A DNA stretch of 64,000 bases from Mya arenaria (GCF_026914265.1 NC_069135.1:60378738-60442737); one strand, 5' to 3'; counted from the stretch's first letter, positions 24,067 to 37,639 are shown. The notes: a model not told the origin generated them from the sequence alone. Numbers and translations are program-made.

Positions 24067-24524
24067 TATAATGCTGCAGGATTCATTATCGATCGTCTGA
24101 CTCATATTTTGTTTTTGAGGAACCAACAATCAATCATTTTTTCGCTGTGTTCATATGGTAATTACAACACATGCGCTTTTATTCAATTTTGATCATCAAA
24201 GAAACCTGTCAGAACTCAGTCTAATGCATCAAAGAAGCCTGTCATGCTGCCAGGTGAGCCTTAATGAGATCAAGTGACGTTGTTGCATTCTTATAGGTGA
24301 CTGAGTAATAAATAAGAAACGGTGCGTTATAGTGCACACCCTTCATTGTCATAGCTACTTTTCAAATGTCCTTTAATTGACAAAGAGAAAGGGCATTGTT
24401 TAAATTGACTTTTTTATTTGTTGTTATAAACTAAGACAGTTATATAAATATACATATAGTACGCTATATAGGAGTTGCGTCCGTCACGTCGTGTCACTTC
24501 GTCGCGTCCTGAAACATATCCATG

Positions 24525-25065
24525 TGGTAAGCATGAATATTGCACCCATTCTCATGTAATTTTATAGGAATGTTGATCAGCAATACAAAACGTTCGTCTG
24601 CAAATTATGTGACATTTCACTCGCTTTAACAAGTATTCAAGTGGCGTCTGTGGATATTTATCACATCTTTAATATCTCAATCTAATGTTGTTAGCATAGA
24701 AAATGGTACATGTATCTTTAATTAATATGACATTTCACTCGCTCAATAAGTTTTCAAGTGACACCTTAAGGTATTTATCACATATTTGATAGCTCAATGT
24801 AATTTTGGTCAGCATAGGAAACTGTACATCTGCATTTTTTATGTGACAATTCACTTGCTCAACAAGTGCTCAAGTCGCGTCTGGGGATATTTATCACTTC
24901 TTTAATAGCTCGTTTTAGTGCAGGTCAGCATTAGGAAACTGTACATCTGCAATTTGTGTGACATTTCACTCGTTGTGACAATTATTCAATCTGCGTCTTG
25001 GATGTACTTATCACTTCTGTGATAGCTCTCGTTTTATATAACCTAATAACTAGAATGCTGTGTTT
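24525..25065 (+). repeat. About 116-bp tandem repeat, 4 units
   Basis: Units marked by GTGACATTTCACTCGCT, CAAGTG, TATTTATCAC and TTAATAGCTC at about 24,611, 24,728, 24,845 and 24,960. The matching array in copy 2 has more units. Confidence 0.8.
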
Positions 25066-26424
25066 TGACACATTTCTAACTCTTCCTTGCAAACTTTTAA
25101 ATTATGCAACTATGTTGTATATCTTATAGAGAAAAACATATTGAAATGCTGTTGAAATGGCGACAAAAGTAGACATGAACACTTTATTTGTTTTGTGCAC
25201 ATTTTTGTAATTAAGAAATGTTTAACACTGAGAGTAATTTAAATTTAAACGCTTGTGTATCTAGGTGGTGGAGAAATTAACAAATGTGATGAACAATTTT
25301 CTTTTCCTCAGATATTTGTTTTTTAAATTAATTGGCATACTGTTATAAGCTATTTCCGTTGCCAATGAAGTACGTTTATGCATAGTATAAGTTCAAATGT
25401 ACTCAAATATTTGAAACATATTAATGTGGTTATATTTTAATAGTGAAATATTGAAGATCGCACAGAAATGACTCCCTGATTCACCAGCAAATGTTAAAAA
25501 ATGCTGCATTATTCCTGATATAAGTTATATAATGTTATGGAGTTTAAAATATGTAAGAAAATGATACAACACATTAGCTTTTAAAATATTTTTGCCCGAC
25601 CGATTTTAGTTTAAATTCAACCTAAAATTGTATGTATATTTTTTTTTCGTCTTTTGTTTTACATATTAATAATTATGTAAAAAAACTACATAAAACTACG
25701 CAGCAAGCAGTACCCTGTCAAATGATACCAAACTTATATGGGGCCACTAGGCAGGAACATTTTACTTCATTGACAATATAGCTATAGCTAACTAGATAAC
25801 TGGTGGGTAGCCGACTGCATGATTTATAGCATGTGTCAATCCATAGATTTATATTAAGTTAAGATGCCGTGAATACACTCAGCATAAATTACATAGCAGG
25901 AAGCGATATCAATTATTTTATTAGTTTGAACGTATGGAGGATGAACATGGTTTATTTCTCAACACGATTTAAGATTAGATCTTTATCTTTTGCTAAGATG
26001 TAATTTCAGACGCGAAAGGCTGGATATATAGGATATGGTGATAAGTTATTGGAACATTTGCGGTCGTTAATTCATTCAATCGTAGGTGAAGGCAGGGGTA
26101 TATTAAATGAAATAAAATCTAAAATTTATTGTAAATTGTTGTTTGTCGTTATGTTAAGCAAGCGACAATTGTTATGGATTGGTCTGATAAAAATAAACGA
26201 TGAATGATTTAGCTGAAACCAAGAAGTTACTAACTGATGTAATGACTTCCTGAATAAAATCATCATAAACATTGAAAACGGCTTCCGCGAAAACATATTT
26301 TGATAAACGGTTTAAAAATCAAAAACATCTAGAGGCATCTAGAAGCTTCATACTTCTTTTAATCTTAATTGTTTAAATGATACGGTATAGTTTAAGATTT
26401 GTAGCTTTCGATAAGAATAAAAAG

Positions 26425-26500
26425 CAATAGCTCAGTTGGCAGCGCTTTTTGCTGGTAATCCGGGGAACGATGGTTCTAGACGTACACCCGACGCAAATAT
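26425..26500 (+). tRNA. Degenerate tRNA-Thr-like sequence (pseudo-tRNA or SINE head), copy 1
   Basis: TAGCTCAGTTGG is a good A box and GATGGTTCTAG a weak B box. The loop CTGGTAA would place GGT at the anticodon. Acceptor and T arms do not pair well, so it is not expected to be a functional tRNA. Confidence 0.4.
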
Positions 26501-28290
26501 TTTTCGTACAGCTTAAATGTTAAAAATGAACGCTAATCATTTGTATCTGTTACAGTCATTGTTTTTCTGCAAAGGCCCTTGAAATTAAAATCGTCTGCCT
26601 TTTGTCAAAATACGTATATAAGTACGTACTTTTAACTTATTGAGGGACTTTTTGCGAAATTTACCTTTCTTTAATACAATACAAATAACTGATGTCGGAA
26701 ACCCCCGATACACTACTGCGCTATGCTTCGCTGTGTACCGTGGGCGATTTGTCTAGGAAAACTCGTTATCGTGAATAATTTTAAAACAGTAAATGAAAAC
26801 ACTCCCCTACAGAGACAACTAAAAATACAGATTTATTAAAGAGTAAATTGTACCGCGGAAGGTATGAAGTGTAACGGAAGAAAATACCTTGGCTGCCGAG
26901 GATGATAAATGACAAGCGTTGGTATTTTATTCCTTATAGCCATAATTCCTTTACGACTATTTTACCGAGGAAAAAAAGTAAATCGTGATTCTCATTAAAC
27001 TTTATTTCGTTTACAAGAATGAAAACTCTTCAAAATGAAAATAGTACACAAATTATACCCAAAAAAATATATTGAGCGTAGCCAAATCTTATTTGGAGGA
27101 AATTGTTCAAAAATTGGGGCAGCACTTTAAATTGTGTGGCGTCATATTGTAACGTAATAAACATTTTGCAAATGATCTCGTTGACGTGTTAGACGATGTT
27201 TGATAAGTTGCAAATGGACAAAAAAATCAATGTTCAGAAAGAAATTTATTATGATCCTATTAAATCATATTTTATTTTACAATAAATTCATAGATATTGA
27301 TTTGGTCAAGATTATTCAATCTTGTTAATGAATGGACACTATTTTTGAAAGAATAAGTATCAACCAATCAAATCATTTAAATATAAATACTTGCCAAAAA
27401 GTAACCTGCGGATAATGTATCGAAATAACCTATGGAAAATAACCCGTGGACAACATGACTAATTTGTCAACAGATAACCAGATTTATACAATTGGCTGTC
27501 AAAGTACACACACCTGGATTATATGAACCTCAAAAATGTAGTTCACACGTTGCTATTGGAAAAAATGAACATTCCATGTAAAAAGTTACCTCTGCAGAAC
27601 TCATTTTCGTAGACAACGTAATAATATTATGTTTGCTTAAACTTTTGTTGTGGATATAAATAATCAATTCGCTTCATCGATGTACATCCTGGTAATTAAC
27701 AATTTAATCAAGTACATATATATCATACCACTTGTTCTAAATAAATATTGTTCATTTATTTGTACGAAGCAATGGATTCACTTCTATGGCCACCCATCGT
27801 TCAAATGATACTCCATAAGGCGCTGGTGATAAATCAGCCTGCAAGGAAATGGTCTTGGGTGGTGCAATGTTTAAAGTTGTTGAAAAATAGTTGTTTTCAG
27901 TACATATTAATAAAAACACAAAACTATCTTGTAAGAAACGGCTTGTTTTATATAAAAATAAATTAATATGTTACTACATAAGTCGCAAAGATTCTAAAAA
28001 ATGTGGACTCAATGGCTAAAACTAATGCCCTGATTTTAAAGTTCATTCACAAAAATATTTCTTGTTGTTCAGGCTGTCAACATGCTTTGAAAGAAATGGC
28101 CGCTAAAATGTCATCTGGAATTTTTGAAATTTATTCTGTAAAAAGTATGGCCGAATTTAAAATATTTCACAGCACTATTCTATTTTAACCTCTGTCAAAG
28201 TTGTTCAACCCGACGCATATTATCAAAGGTATGGTCGGCGACCAATTGCTTGGCGGCGGTAACCCTGTATGGACATTGTGGAAGCTTCAT

Positions 28291-29642
28291 TTTTAGCTCG
28301 ACTATTCGAAGAATAAGAAGAGCTATACTACTCACCCTGGCGTCGGCGTCGGCGTTGGCGGCACACCTTGGTTTAGGTATTGCATGTAAGCACTTTTAAG
28401 TCATTATCTTTGAAACACATCAGTTATTGCCTCGAAACTTTGGATATGTATTCCCAACTATCTTACATACTAAATAAACGAAGTTAGATAACTCTAGTTT
28501 GCATCTAACGAAATAATTGCTCTTTATTATTCGACTTAGAAATTCTGGTTAAGGTTTTACGTGCAAGCACACATAGGTTAAATATCTCAGCAACTACTTG
28601 AGGTATTGCATTGAGACTTGATACAATGGTACAGAACCATCCAACCTACCTAATTAACCAAGTTAGATAACTCTAGTTTTCATTTAATGCCAATAGTTGC
28701 CCTTTATTATTCGACTTAGAAATTCTGGTTAAGGTTTTGCGTGCAAGCACACATAGGCTAATATCTCAGCAACTGCCTGAGGTATTGCATTGAGACTTGA
28801 GGCAATGGTACTCAACCATCCAACCTACTTAATTAGACAAGTTAGATAACTCTAGTATGCATTTAATGCAAAATAATTGCCCTTTATTATTCGACTTAGA
28901 AATTCTGGTTAATGTTTTGCATGTTACCACATTTAAGTCAATATCACATCAAATATATCAGTTATTGCATTGAACCTTTAGATATGTATTCCCAACTATC
29001 TAACCTACTACATTAATGAAGTAAGATAACAATATTTTGAATATAATGCAAATTATGGGCCTTTATTATTTGACTTAGAAATTCTGGTTAAGGTTTTGCA
29101 TGTAGGCACACATAGGTTAATATCTCAGCAACTACTTGATATATTGTATTGAGACTTTATACAATGGTTCTCAATCATCCAATTTATACTTAAATTACCA
29201 AGAAAGATAACACTAGTTTGCATTACATTCAAAACATGGCCCCTTATTTATTCGACATAGAAAATCTGGTTAAGGTTTTGCATGTAACCACGAATACATC
29301 ATGTATTTCATTGAAACTTTACACACAGGCTCCCAACCATTTAACCTTCTTATTTAATCAAGTAAGATAACTCTATCTTTCATAATATATAATTTTAATA
29401 TCTCAGCAACTATTTGATGCATTGCATTGAGACTTTATACTATGGTATTCAACCACCCAACTTAGAATTTCTCATTAAAATTTTGCATGTAACCACATTT
29501 ATGTTAATATCTCAGCACATCATGTATTGCATTGAAATCTAATCTAACAGTGATCCATGCATGTTTCGCCAAACCTTTTCAATCCTTACACTGAAAAGCG
29601 GCGGAATAGTCGAGCGCGCTGTCTCTTTGACAGCTCTTGTTA
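28291..29642 (+). mobile_element. Tandem-core element, family 1, inserted in duplication copy 1
   Basis: Same ends and repeat units as 6,203-7,682: starts TTTTAGCTCGACTATTCGAA, ends GGAATAGTCGAGCG plus the hairpin and CTCTTGTT. About seven units of roughly 180 bp. The paralogous site in copy 2 (about 49,645-49,665, AGCTTCATTTTTTAAAAAAAACATTCG) lacks it, which fixes the boundaries and shows it arrived after the duplication, into a T/A-rich target. Confidence 0.85.
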
Positions 29643-31010
29643 TAAACAACATTCGTCAAAAGGCGAGCTATTTTACGTACATTGTTTTGTGAAAACTTTA
29701 TTAATCTTTGTTATAGATAATATTATATGAGTTTATGTGTTCCTTAAGCAAGTCCCAACCAGAGCAAATACTTGTGTGTTTTATTTCTGTACTAACTATT
29801 TTATAAAAGTGAAATTGAATGGCAATTTATAAAAGGAATGAAAATGTGTACTTCCGTGTTCTAACTTTTATGCAATGCTTTTCACACCCGATTACCCTAA
29901 ATAATGAAACATGTATATGCATGTGAAACTCTTCCTGTTAGCTGTTACTTATGGAGGCGTGAGCAGTGAGCCTACCATTTATGTCAATGAAAGTCTTAAT
30001 CAATCTAAGAAATGATTACATTACTCATTTATTCATCACTCTTCTTCAATTTACTGATGAAGTAGATTTAAATAGAAGAGACAAATCATTGATGAGTGCT
30101 GAATGGAGTGTTTCCATAGTTCAAAGCCCTGAGTAAAATATATAAGTTTTAATTGTAATATGTTGAAGAGAGAGAGAGAAGGAGGACGAGACAAACTTGT
30201 AAAATGATAATGAGCACTATCAGACATGCTATTATTTATGTTTCATAAACAAGGTTATAAATTTAAAGTTTGTATGTTCGTTTGCGTTTACAGCAAATCC
30301 GGTCGGTAAATAAACCTCAGCGGGCGATAGTGGCGATGGATTAAATGAGTGCACGAAGAAAGATAACAAAATTAAACGAGTTTCGCATTTTTATTAAAAA
30401 TAAAATACATTGATTCCAAATTCACTGCACATGGCAAAATCATTGATAATATAACGATTTTACACAATCTGTTTTCAAATAATGGTTTATATTTCATGAT
30501 TTTATTATGCATCGTATCAAAACATATAGTGTTTTAAATCTCTTAGTCTGTTCTGATTTTTACACCATCTGATAAATGTTGGCTAACCTTTCACTTTACT
30601 TGACTCATTGTCCATGCTGCATACATTGATACATATGGTGTTATTTAAGGTTATATCCGAACTAATATAAATATCAGAGAGTTAAAGAAGCACACATTTA
30701 ATGATTGATACATTCGGGCAAACTTATAAAACAATCATTTTACATGATAAAATATACATAAACGTCGGGACTCAATAGTTGAATTAATAATTTTCTCATA
30801 AAGATGCAATCTAATAATGCTCAAAATTTGGCAGATATTTTGAAGGCTCATTGGAATAATCTGTTAGTAATATCACGTTCAATTTAGCACGAGACCTTAC
30901 GTAACATGATTACGTCCAAATGAAAATATAAGCTTATGATGGTCTTGGCGATTCCTGACTTCGTCCTTCTTTATATCATTCTCACCACGACCATCATGCA
31001 AGCAACTTGT
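29643..31010. other. Non-genic part of duplication copy 1, 3' of the peritrophin gene
   Basis: Conserved with 49,660-50,960 in copy 2. Contains a short GA-rich run near 30,168-30,182. No coding frame preserved in both copies. Confidence 0.5.
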
Positions 31011-32781
31011 TTAGCTGAAAAATGTAAAACGGGTTTTAATTGTTATATCGTTATGGCATAGTTTATAATTATATTCATTTGCAAGAATGGATAAGAATAT
31101 AAGAGCATAGTTTTAAACACTATATTTGCAAACCACTGTAGGTTGGTAAGAATATAGATGTTTTATCTGCTGTTTTGTTTAATGCCAGTTGTCCAATTAC
31201 CATAAAATAAGGTTGCACCTTTATATAGTTATGAAACACCTAATGTTTTATGTATCAATAAAGGGAATTTTAGCATATTCACCAATGGTCGAGTTTCCCA
31301 CAGGGTCCACACGCTTTCTCTTCCGGAACACATCCGCCTCTCGTATCATCGAACACTTCTCCAACAGCACATTTGATCGTGCCAATGTATTTCCCTCTCT
31401 GGCAATGAACATAACGATCACATCGTCCGAAATCGTCCAGATAAAACCCGTCTACTTTCGTACCGCACTCAGGCATCATTCCCCCGTGTTCTCGAGGAAT
31501 CATATCCAATGAAACGCATTCGTTCTTTTCCGGATGGAAGAACTGTGCGCCGTCTACGTCAGGTTTGCATCGGTCAGTTTTGATTGTGCGCTCCTTGTAA
31601 CATACGACGTAGAACGGAGTCCATAGTCTGCCTGGGTGGATGGTAATTCCATCACCTTTATCCACACAGCTTGGTAGTCGTTCGTTACAAGGCATACAAT
31701 GGGAACCGCCGCACACTTTGTATTTGTATTGACCTGCGGAAGACAGAATTATATTATCATTTGTTCAGTTATAAACCCCATGAAATAAGTTCGTAGTTGT
31801 AAAAAATAATCCAAGTAATTTCAAGATATACCAAGTAGAGCCTTTATTTTAACTAGAATGTTAAACATACTATTATTTCTTACCACGAATACATAAACAG
31901 ATGCCAACTTACAGCCATCCTTGAACTCCGTCCTGGTTCCACATTTGACATTCTCAAAATTGTCACATTGTTTGGTCTCTGTGTTAAACAGCTGGGGGTA
32001 ACGGCATTCAACAAGGTGCTGTTCATATAATCGGGGTATCGATGTGTAACGAACACTACAATTGTAAAAGGCTTGACATTCCGTGGGGTGGGGGAACACG
32101 CCACCATATAAGTTACATCGTTCCTCTGGGCTAAGATGCCCTGAAAAGCAAATATGATTTGTATCAACGGACTCATACCTTCATCCACTATATAGTTTAT
32201 GCTTTTAATGCCTTCTGTGGGTTGCAGCCACAGCAAAATGAATTTTTATTACAATGGAATTGGATTTTCCATGTGTGAATTAATTACTTTATATTGATGT
32301 AAAATATTGGAAACAAATAATGACTTATGTGTACATGAGTTTGATGACTCTGATAACAATCTCCTAATTTGATATAAACGAGCTGCTGGTCGACTCTGTT
32401 GACTTAGGTTCGAATTAAATCCTCTAATAAGGGATCAACAGAAAACAAGAAAAAACAAAACTGAGAATAACAACATCGTTAGAGCTCACCTTGATCGGGC
32501 GATTCGGTTACGTGGCTGCCACTTCCATCTGTTGTTTTCTTGCAGTCATCGTAAATAGAACCTTTATTAACACAAACGTTCGAGCTGGAGCTGAACACAG
32601 AGCCAGAAGGACAAGGCGGCATCTCCACGGGATTCCCGAACACACACAAGTAGTAGCCGGTACAGTCGGCCTTTCCGATGATCTTATATTCACCCGGAGT
32701 GCATTGCACGAGTTCGTTTTGGCCAGCAGCGACTAATGTTGCCGCGGTCAAAGCATACAACGCTGTGATGTGTCCAATCAT
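31011..32781 (-). CDS. Secreted peritrophin-like protein with CBM14 chitin-binding domains (copy 1)
   Basis: Leftward gene. Exons: 32781-32490, 32140-31913, 31733-31283 and a terminal exon starting at 31014 with stop 31013-31011. All coding introns are phase 1 except the last (phase 2). If the last intron is not spliced, the frame ends at a TGA at 31279-31281 (324 aa ending DHW); if spliced, it ends DHC. The N-terminus is a signal peptide (MIGHITALYA, cleavage near AAG/QNE). Two clear six-cysteine chitin-binding type 2 (peritrophin-A/CBM14) domains lie at about residues 27-80 and 106-164, and a third at about 260-320. Between them is a cysteine-rich region with SHCMPC and an FHPEKNEC block that looks like a divergent fourth. 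Such proteins bind chitin in gut lining, mucus or shell matrix; the tissue cannot be told here. Confidence 0.88.
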
Positions 32782-32978
32782 TGTTTAGCTATCAATAACG
32801 TTTTGTTTAGTATATTACAGTTTATGAATTATACGGGAAAATATAAATGCTTTTAATATTGTAAAGAATCTAATTTAATGCTTTTCCAAAAGTACAGTCC
32901 TCGATATAGTAAGCCTAGCTTTGCTATAATACTTCTCAATCTTCAATCTGAGAATAGTTTCAAGTTGTAGGATGCAAG

Positions 32979-33015
32979 TATATATAGCTGTGCGTAAACC
33001 GCTTGTAGGCGGGTC
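32979..33015 (-). promoter_or_regulatory. TATA box and conserved GC block, peritrophin gene copy 1
   Basis: TATATATA at 32,979-32,986 is 198 bp upstream of the ATG. A GTAGGCGGGTC block (plus-strand reading, 33,005-33,015) lies about 20 bp further upstream. Both recur at the same spacing in the other two paralogues. Confidence 0.65.
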
Positions 33016-33485
33016 TTTGTAGCAATTATTAATATTCGCTCTTGGCTTTATGACGTATTTGCAAAATTTCAACAAAAATGAAAATGCATTAACTCATGTT
33101 AATGGCTCATGTTTAAGTAATTCATATTTTAATAAATTATCTTAATAAAGACATTTTCCGGATATGTTTAGGTGCATTTAAGGATAATGAAATTTAAATT
33201 TAACCACTTTACTCGTAATATCTGTTATAAAATACGAAACAGTGTAAGATGGTTTTGTATTTTTCTACATTATGCCTTTTAAGAAAGCTTGGTGATAATT
33301 TATATACTGTTATATACAATTAGTTACCAATTTTTTTCCTGATTAAAACAAACACCAATCTTATTGATTGTTCCAAAAATATTCGAGCTATCATATTTCA
33401 AAATTCCCCTGCTAAATTTGTTGGGTTTCATATCTTTGTGATGCTTTATAATTAGCAATGTTAAGTAATTAGATCGTCTTGGCGG

Positions 33486-34815
33486 CGGGAACAACGTACA
33501 CTCGAGGACGAACATTAAAACATGATACAGTAACACACATCAGACATTGTGAACGGGAACACCGTGCACTGGGAGACGAACATTAAAACATAATACAGTA
33601 ACACACATCAGACATTGTGAACGGGAACACCGTGCACTGGGAGACGAACATTAAAACATGATACAGTAACACACATCAGATACTGTGAACGGGAACACCG
33701 TACACTGGGGGACGAACATTAAAACATAATACAGTAACACACATCAGACATTGTGAACGGGAACACCGTGCACTGGGGACGAACATTAAAACATGATACA
33801 GTAACACACATCAGACACTGTGAACGGGAACACCGTACACTGGGGGACGAACATTAAAACATGATACAGTAACACACATCAGACACTGTGAACGGGAACA
33901 CCGTGCACTGGGGGACGAACATTAAAACATGATACAGTAACACACATCAGACATTGTGAACGGGAACACCGTGCACTGGGGGACGAACATTAAAACATGA
34001 TACAGTAACACACATCAGACACTGTGAACGGGAACACCGTGCACTGGGGGACGAACATTAAAACATGATACAGTAACACACATCAGACACTGTGAACGGG
34101 AACACCATACACTGGGGGACGAACATTAAAACATGATACAGTAACACACATCAGACACTGTGAACGGGAACACCGTGCACTGGGGGCGAACATTAAAACA
34201 TGATACAGTAACACACATCAGACACTGTGAACGGGAACACCGTACACTGGGGGACGAACATTTAAACATGATACCGTAACACACACCAGGCATTGTGAAC
34301 GGTAACACCGTGCACTGGGGGACGAACATTAAAACATGATACAGTAACACACATCAGACATTGTGAACGGGAACACCGTACACTGGGGGACGAACATTAA
34401 AACATGATACAGTAACACACATCAGACACTGTGAACGGGAACACCGTGCACTGGGGGACGAACATTAAAACATGATACAGTAACACACATCAGACATTGT
34501 GAACGGGAACACCGTACACTGGGGGACGAACATTAAAACATAATACAGTAACACACATCATACATTGTGAACGGGAACACCGTGCACTGGGGGACGAACA
34601 TTAAAACATAATACAGTAACACACATCAGACACTGTGAACGGGAACACCGTACACTGGGGGATGAACATTAAAACATAATACAGTAACACACACCAGGCA
34701 CTGTGAACGGGGAACACCATACACTGGGGGACGAACATTAAAACATAATACAGTAACACACACCAGGCATTGTGAACGGGAACATCGTGCACTGGGGGAC
34801 GAACACCGTGCAACT
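33486..34815 (-). repeat. 68-bp minisatellite, about 19 units, upstream of peritrophin copy 1
   Basis: Unit contains GAACGGGAACACCGTGCACT, GGGGGACGAACATTAAAACA and TACAGTAACACACATCAGAC. Units differ by few bases; typical variants here are GACACTGTG/GACATTGTG and ACTGGGGG. Open frames across it are by-products of the repeat. Confidence 0.95.
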
Positions 34816-35505
34816 TGTTGAATATGTTTAAATCAAGACTGTATATTGTACTCATGGTTTACTTTTATCCACTTTCATTTATTTTCGAAGCTATTTTTAG
34901 TTATTCTAAAAAAGCCTGCGTTTAAATGTATATTAGCACGAAGATTAATTGGATTCAATTTTTTAAATACGAGATGCGTTTTATATTATAACAGTACACT
35001 TTGTAAAGGACAGAAAGAATTGCACTGCGTTCGAGCCATTTATTATATGAGGGTGAGTTAGATGAATTAGCGAGGAATACAGGTATATAAAGATATAACA
35101 ATCACATATATTTTACATTTAATTGAACAAAATGTAAGGATTTCAAAGGCACATCACAAGGCAAAATTCATAAATAAAATAATGAAATCTATTTACTAAT
35201 GAATGATAATAATTCAAGATGAAAACATAATCGTACCATTACCAGAACAACTTTATTAGAATCGGGTTTTCTTTTGTTTTAAGTTATATACAATGTTACA
35301 TCATTCAGCAATGTAATGCAAATTAGGTACTAATGAGTTTATAAACAATCAAGGTTGGTTAATAAGTTAGCTAAACAAAATGTTAAATGGGTTGCATGTA
35401 CAATGACACTATGTTTTTGACATTTAACACTTGTTTGTAATATCATCGTCATTCGTCATCTCGCCCATGTTCATATTCTTTTTCGGAAAGTGTGAAAGAA
35501 GTTTC
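34816..35505. other. AT-rich intergenic stretch
   Basis: Between the minisatellite and the third-exon side of the next gene. I see no gene or repeat here. Confidence 0.5.
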
Positions 35506-37400
35506 TCAGCTGAAGATATATAGATTGATTTATTTGTTAGAACTTAACGATTAAGAGTTTGCATTAATATGTATTTCAAATGCAAGAACAATACAACAGG
35601 TTTGAAATGAATGTAATGACATATTGTAGCGTTGAAGCATTTCACATACGTACATTAATAGTTTAAATCAGTGGGATTGCATCGTGTTTAGTCGTTTAGA
35701 CGTCCGTTGAGATTTTAATTACTACTATAAATCGTTATCAAAACGTAAAAAGACACTCACCAATGGTCAAGTCTTCCGCAGGGTCCGCATGCTTTTTCTT
35801 GCGGAACGCAGCCGCCTTTTGAGCCATCGAACACCTCGCCAACCGCACATTTCACCGTGCCAATATATTTTCCTCCCTGGCAACGCACGTATCGGTCACA
35901 TCGCCCAAACTCATCCTGATGGAATCCGTCTACTTTTGTACCGCACTCGGGCATCATTCCCCCGTGTTCTCGAGGAATCATATCTAATGAAACGCATTCG
36001 TTTTTTTCCGGATGGAACAATTGTGTTCGGCCATTTTCGTCAGCTTGGCATCTCTCCTCTTTGATCGTGCGTTCTTTGTAGCATACGGCGTAGAATGGAC
36101 TCCAAGGTTTTACTGGATGAACGTTTATTCCGTCAGGTTTGCCCACACAGCTTGGAAGGTCGACACTGCAGGGTCTACAGTGGGCAACGGGACACTGGTT
36201 GGATCTGTATTGGCCTGAAGTACAACAAAATACAAGCTATTTTTCAGGAGTTAGGGTGTATTATATAAATAATATTATTGGGTGCTGGCCAGAACTTCTG
36301 GAATCTACTAGGTGCCGAAAATTTAGAGTTTCATCAATTTATGATATATGTTGGTGTTCAAAGTGTAATTACCAATGCATTTTGGCTGTTGAATTTCTAT
36401 ATTTCAAACAAAGTTTGATAGGTCAACTTACATCCATCCTTGAACTCTGTCCTGCTACCACATTTTACATTCTCAAAATGGCCACACTGTTTGGTCTCAG
36501 TGTTGAACATCTGTGGGTAGGGACATTCAACAAGGTGTTGCTCGAAGAACCTGGGAATCCCATGTGTGTAACGGACACTGCAATTGTAGAAGGCTTGACA
36601 TTCCGTGGGGTGTGGGAACACGCCTCCGAACATGTTGCATCGTTCCTCTGGGCTAAGAGGCCCTGGAAAGTAAAACTAATTTTTAGCAAATTGATTCATA
36701 AAACAGGATTTATGTGTAAACTTTCGGCTACTGAGCTTGTTTCTTTATTTTTTCATATAATAATTAATATCTTTAAAGATGCATGATATACTCTTCTATA
36801 CATTATTTGCCAAGAGTAGTTTTCAACCGAGGTATTTGCATAAAATAAATGTTAATTGGAATTAATTTGCTGTTTTCATTTTCGTATTCATTTATTTAAA
36901 CTAAAGTATTAACTTTTTTCGACATAAAATTCACTCTTCAGTATAAATAATGCTTTATGTGTTCTATTTATAAAGACTATATAAATTATTTACTATATAA
37001 ACTGATGTACATGTTTAGCAATTGTACACTTTGGCATGCTTTTTGAAAACACATACTTAGGAAAATCATACAATGTCAGACAATACAAACACCAGCGCTA
37101 GAACTTACCTAGGTCAGGCAGCAAGGGCATGTGGCCACCGCTTCCTTCTGTTGTTTTCTTGCAGTCATCATACATTGAACCTTTGGGAACACAAACGTTT
37201 GCGCTGGAGCTGAACACCGATCTAGGAGGACAAGGCGGCATCTCGACTTTTTTCCCAAACACGCACATGAAGAAGCCCGTACAGTCGGCCTTTCCGATGA
37301 TCTGAAATATACCCGGGGTGCATTGCACGTGTTCGTCGTGGCCAGCAATGACCAATGTTGCGGCGACCAAAGCATACAACGATGTTGTGTATCCAATCAT
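35506..37400 (-). CDS. Secreted peritrophin-like protein with CBM14 domains (middle paralogue)
   Basis: Exons: 37400-37109, 36662-36432, 36214-35761 and a terminal exon beginning at 35509 with stop TGA 35508-35506. The unspliced alternative ends at TGA 35759-35757 (326 aa). The donor overlapping that stop is a consensus GTGAGT. Same architecture as its neighbours: signal peptide (MIGYTTSLYALVAATLV), six-cysteine domains at about 27-80 and 106-165, a cysteine-rich middle part, and a final six-cysteine domain. It is clearly more diverged from the other two than they are from each other, with an extra residue in exon 2 (THGIPRF versus TSIPRL). It lacks the flanking minisatellite. Likely extracellular chitin binding. 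Confidence 0.87.
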
Positions 37401-37599
37401 TGTTTCGCTATAAGGTTTGAGTATTATAGTTGGAAGTCGTGTATGAAATAAAATGAACAATTGAATTATGTTTTCTATCAACGTTTTCTCACACACTGTT
37501 TGTTAAAAGGATGTAGTCCTAGTAAAAGTAAGCTTATTTTCGATTAAAATCCTTGTCAATGCGTAGTTAGAGAATGGTTTGAATGTTAAAGATGCGACT

Positions 37600-37637
37600 T
37601 TATATAGAAATTTTCGACAACCTTTAGGCGGCGGGGC
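37600..37637 (-). promoter_or_regulatory. TATA box and GC block, middle peritrophin gene
   Basis: TATATA-type box at 37,600-37,606, 200 bp upstream of the ATG and preceded by the shared GATGCGA context. A TAGGCGGCGGGGC block lies at 37,625-37,637. The arrangement matches the other two paralogues. Confidence 0.6.
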
Positions 37638-37639
37638 TT

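Larger units (their letters stand above)
21130..34815. repeat. Segmental duplication, copy 1
   Basis: Matches copy 2 (42,940-54,490) in the same orientation across its length, from AATGCATGTTAAATTTGACA at about 21,300 (about 43,055 in copy 2) through the peritrophin-like gene and into the 68-bp minisatellite. Specific to this copy are a stretch of about 1.69 kb (22,377-24,066) and the family 1 element (28,291-29,642). The non-genic part has no coding frame kept in both copies. Confidence 0.93.

Noticed and set aside
26425..26500. Functional tRNA gene
   Set aside because: A box is good, but arms do not pair and the B box is mutated; best seen as a relic.
28003..28188. 61-aa open frame MDSMAKTNALILKF in duplication copy 1
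   Set aside because: The matching region in copy 2 (about 49,360-49,540) has indels that break the frame, so it is not a conserved gene.
33486..34815. Regular repeats considered as a CRISPR array
   Set aside because: Units are contiguous 68-bp repeats with no unique spacers, in an intron-bearing animal genome.
33324..34855. Several open frames of 70-84 aa (MLLYHVLMF...-type) across the minisatellites, also at 53,937-54,643
   Set aside because: They arise from translating the 68-bp repeat unit; the repeated peptide follows the unit and has no start or splice context.
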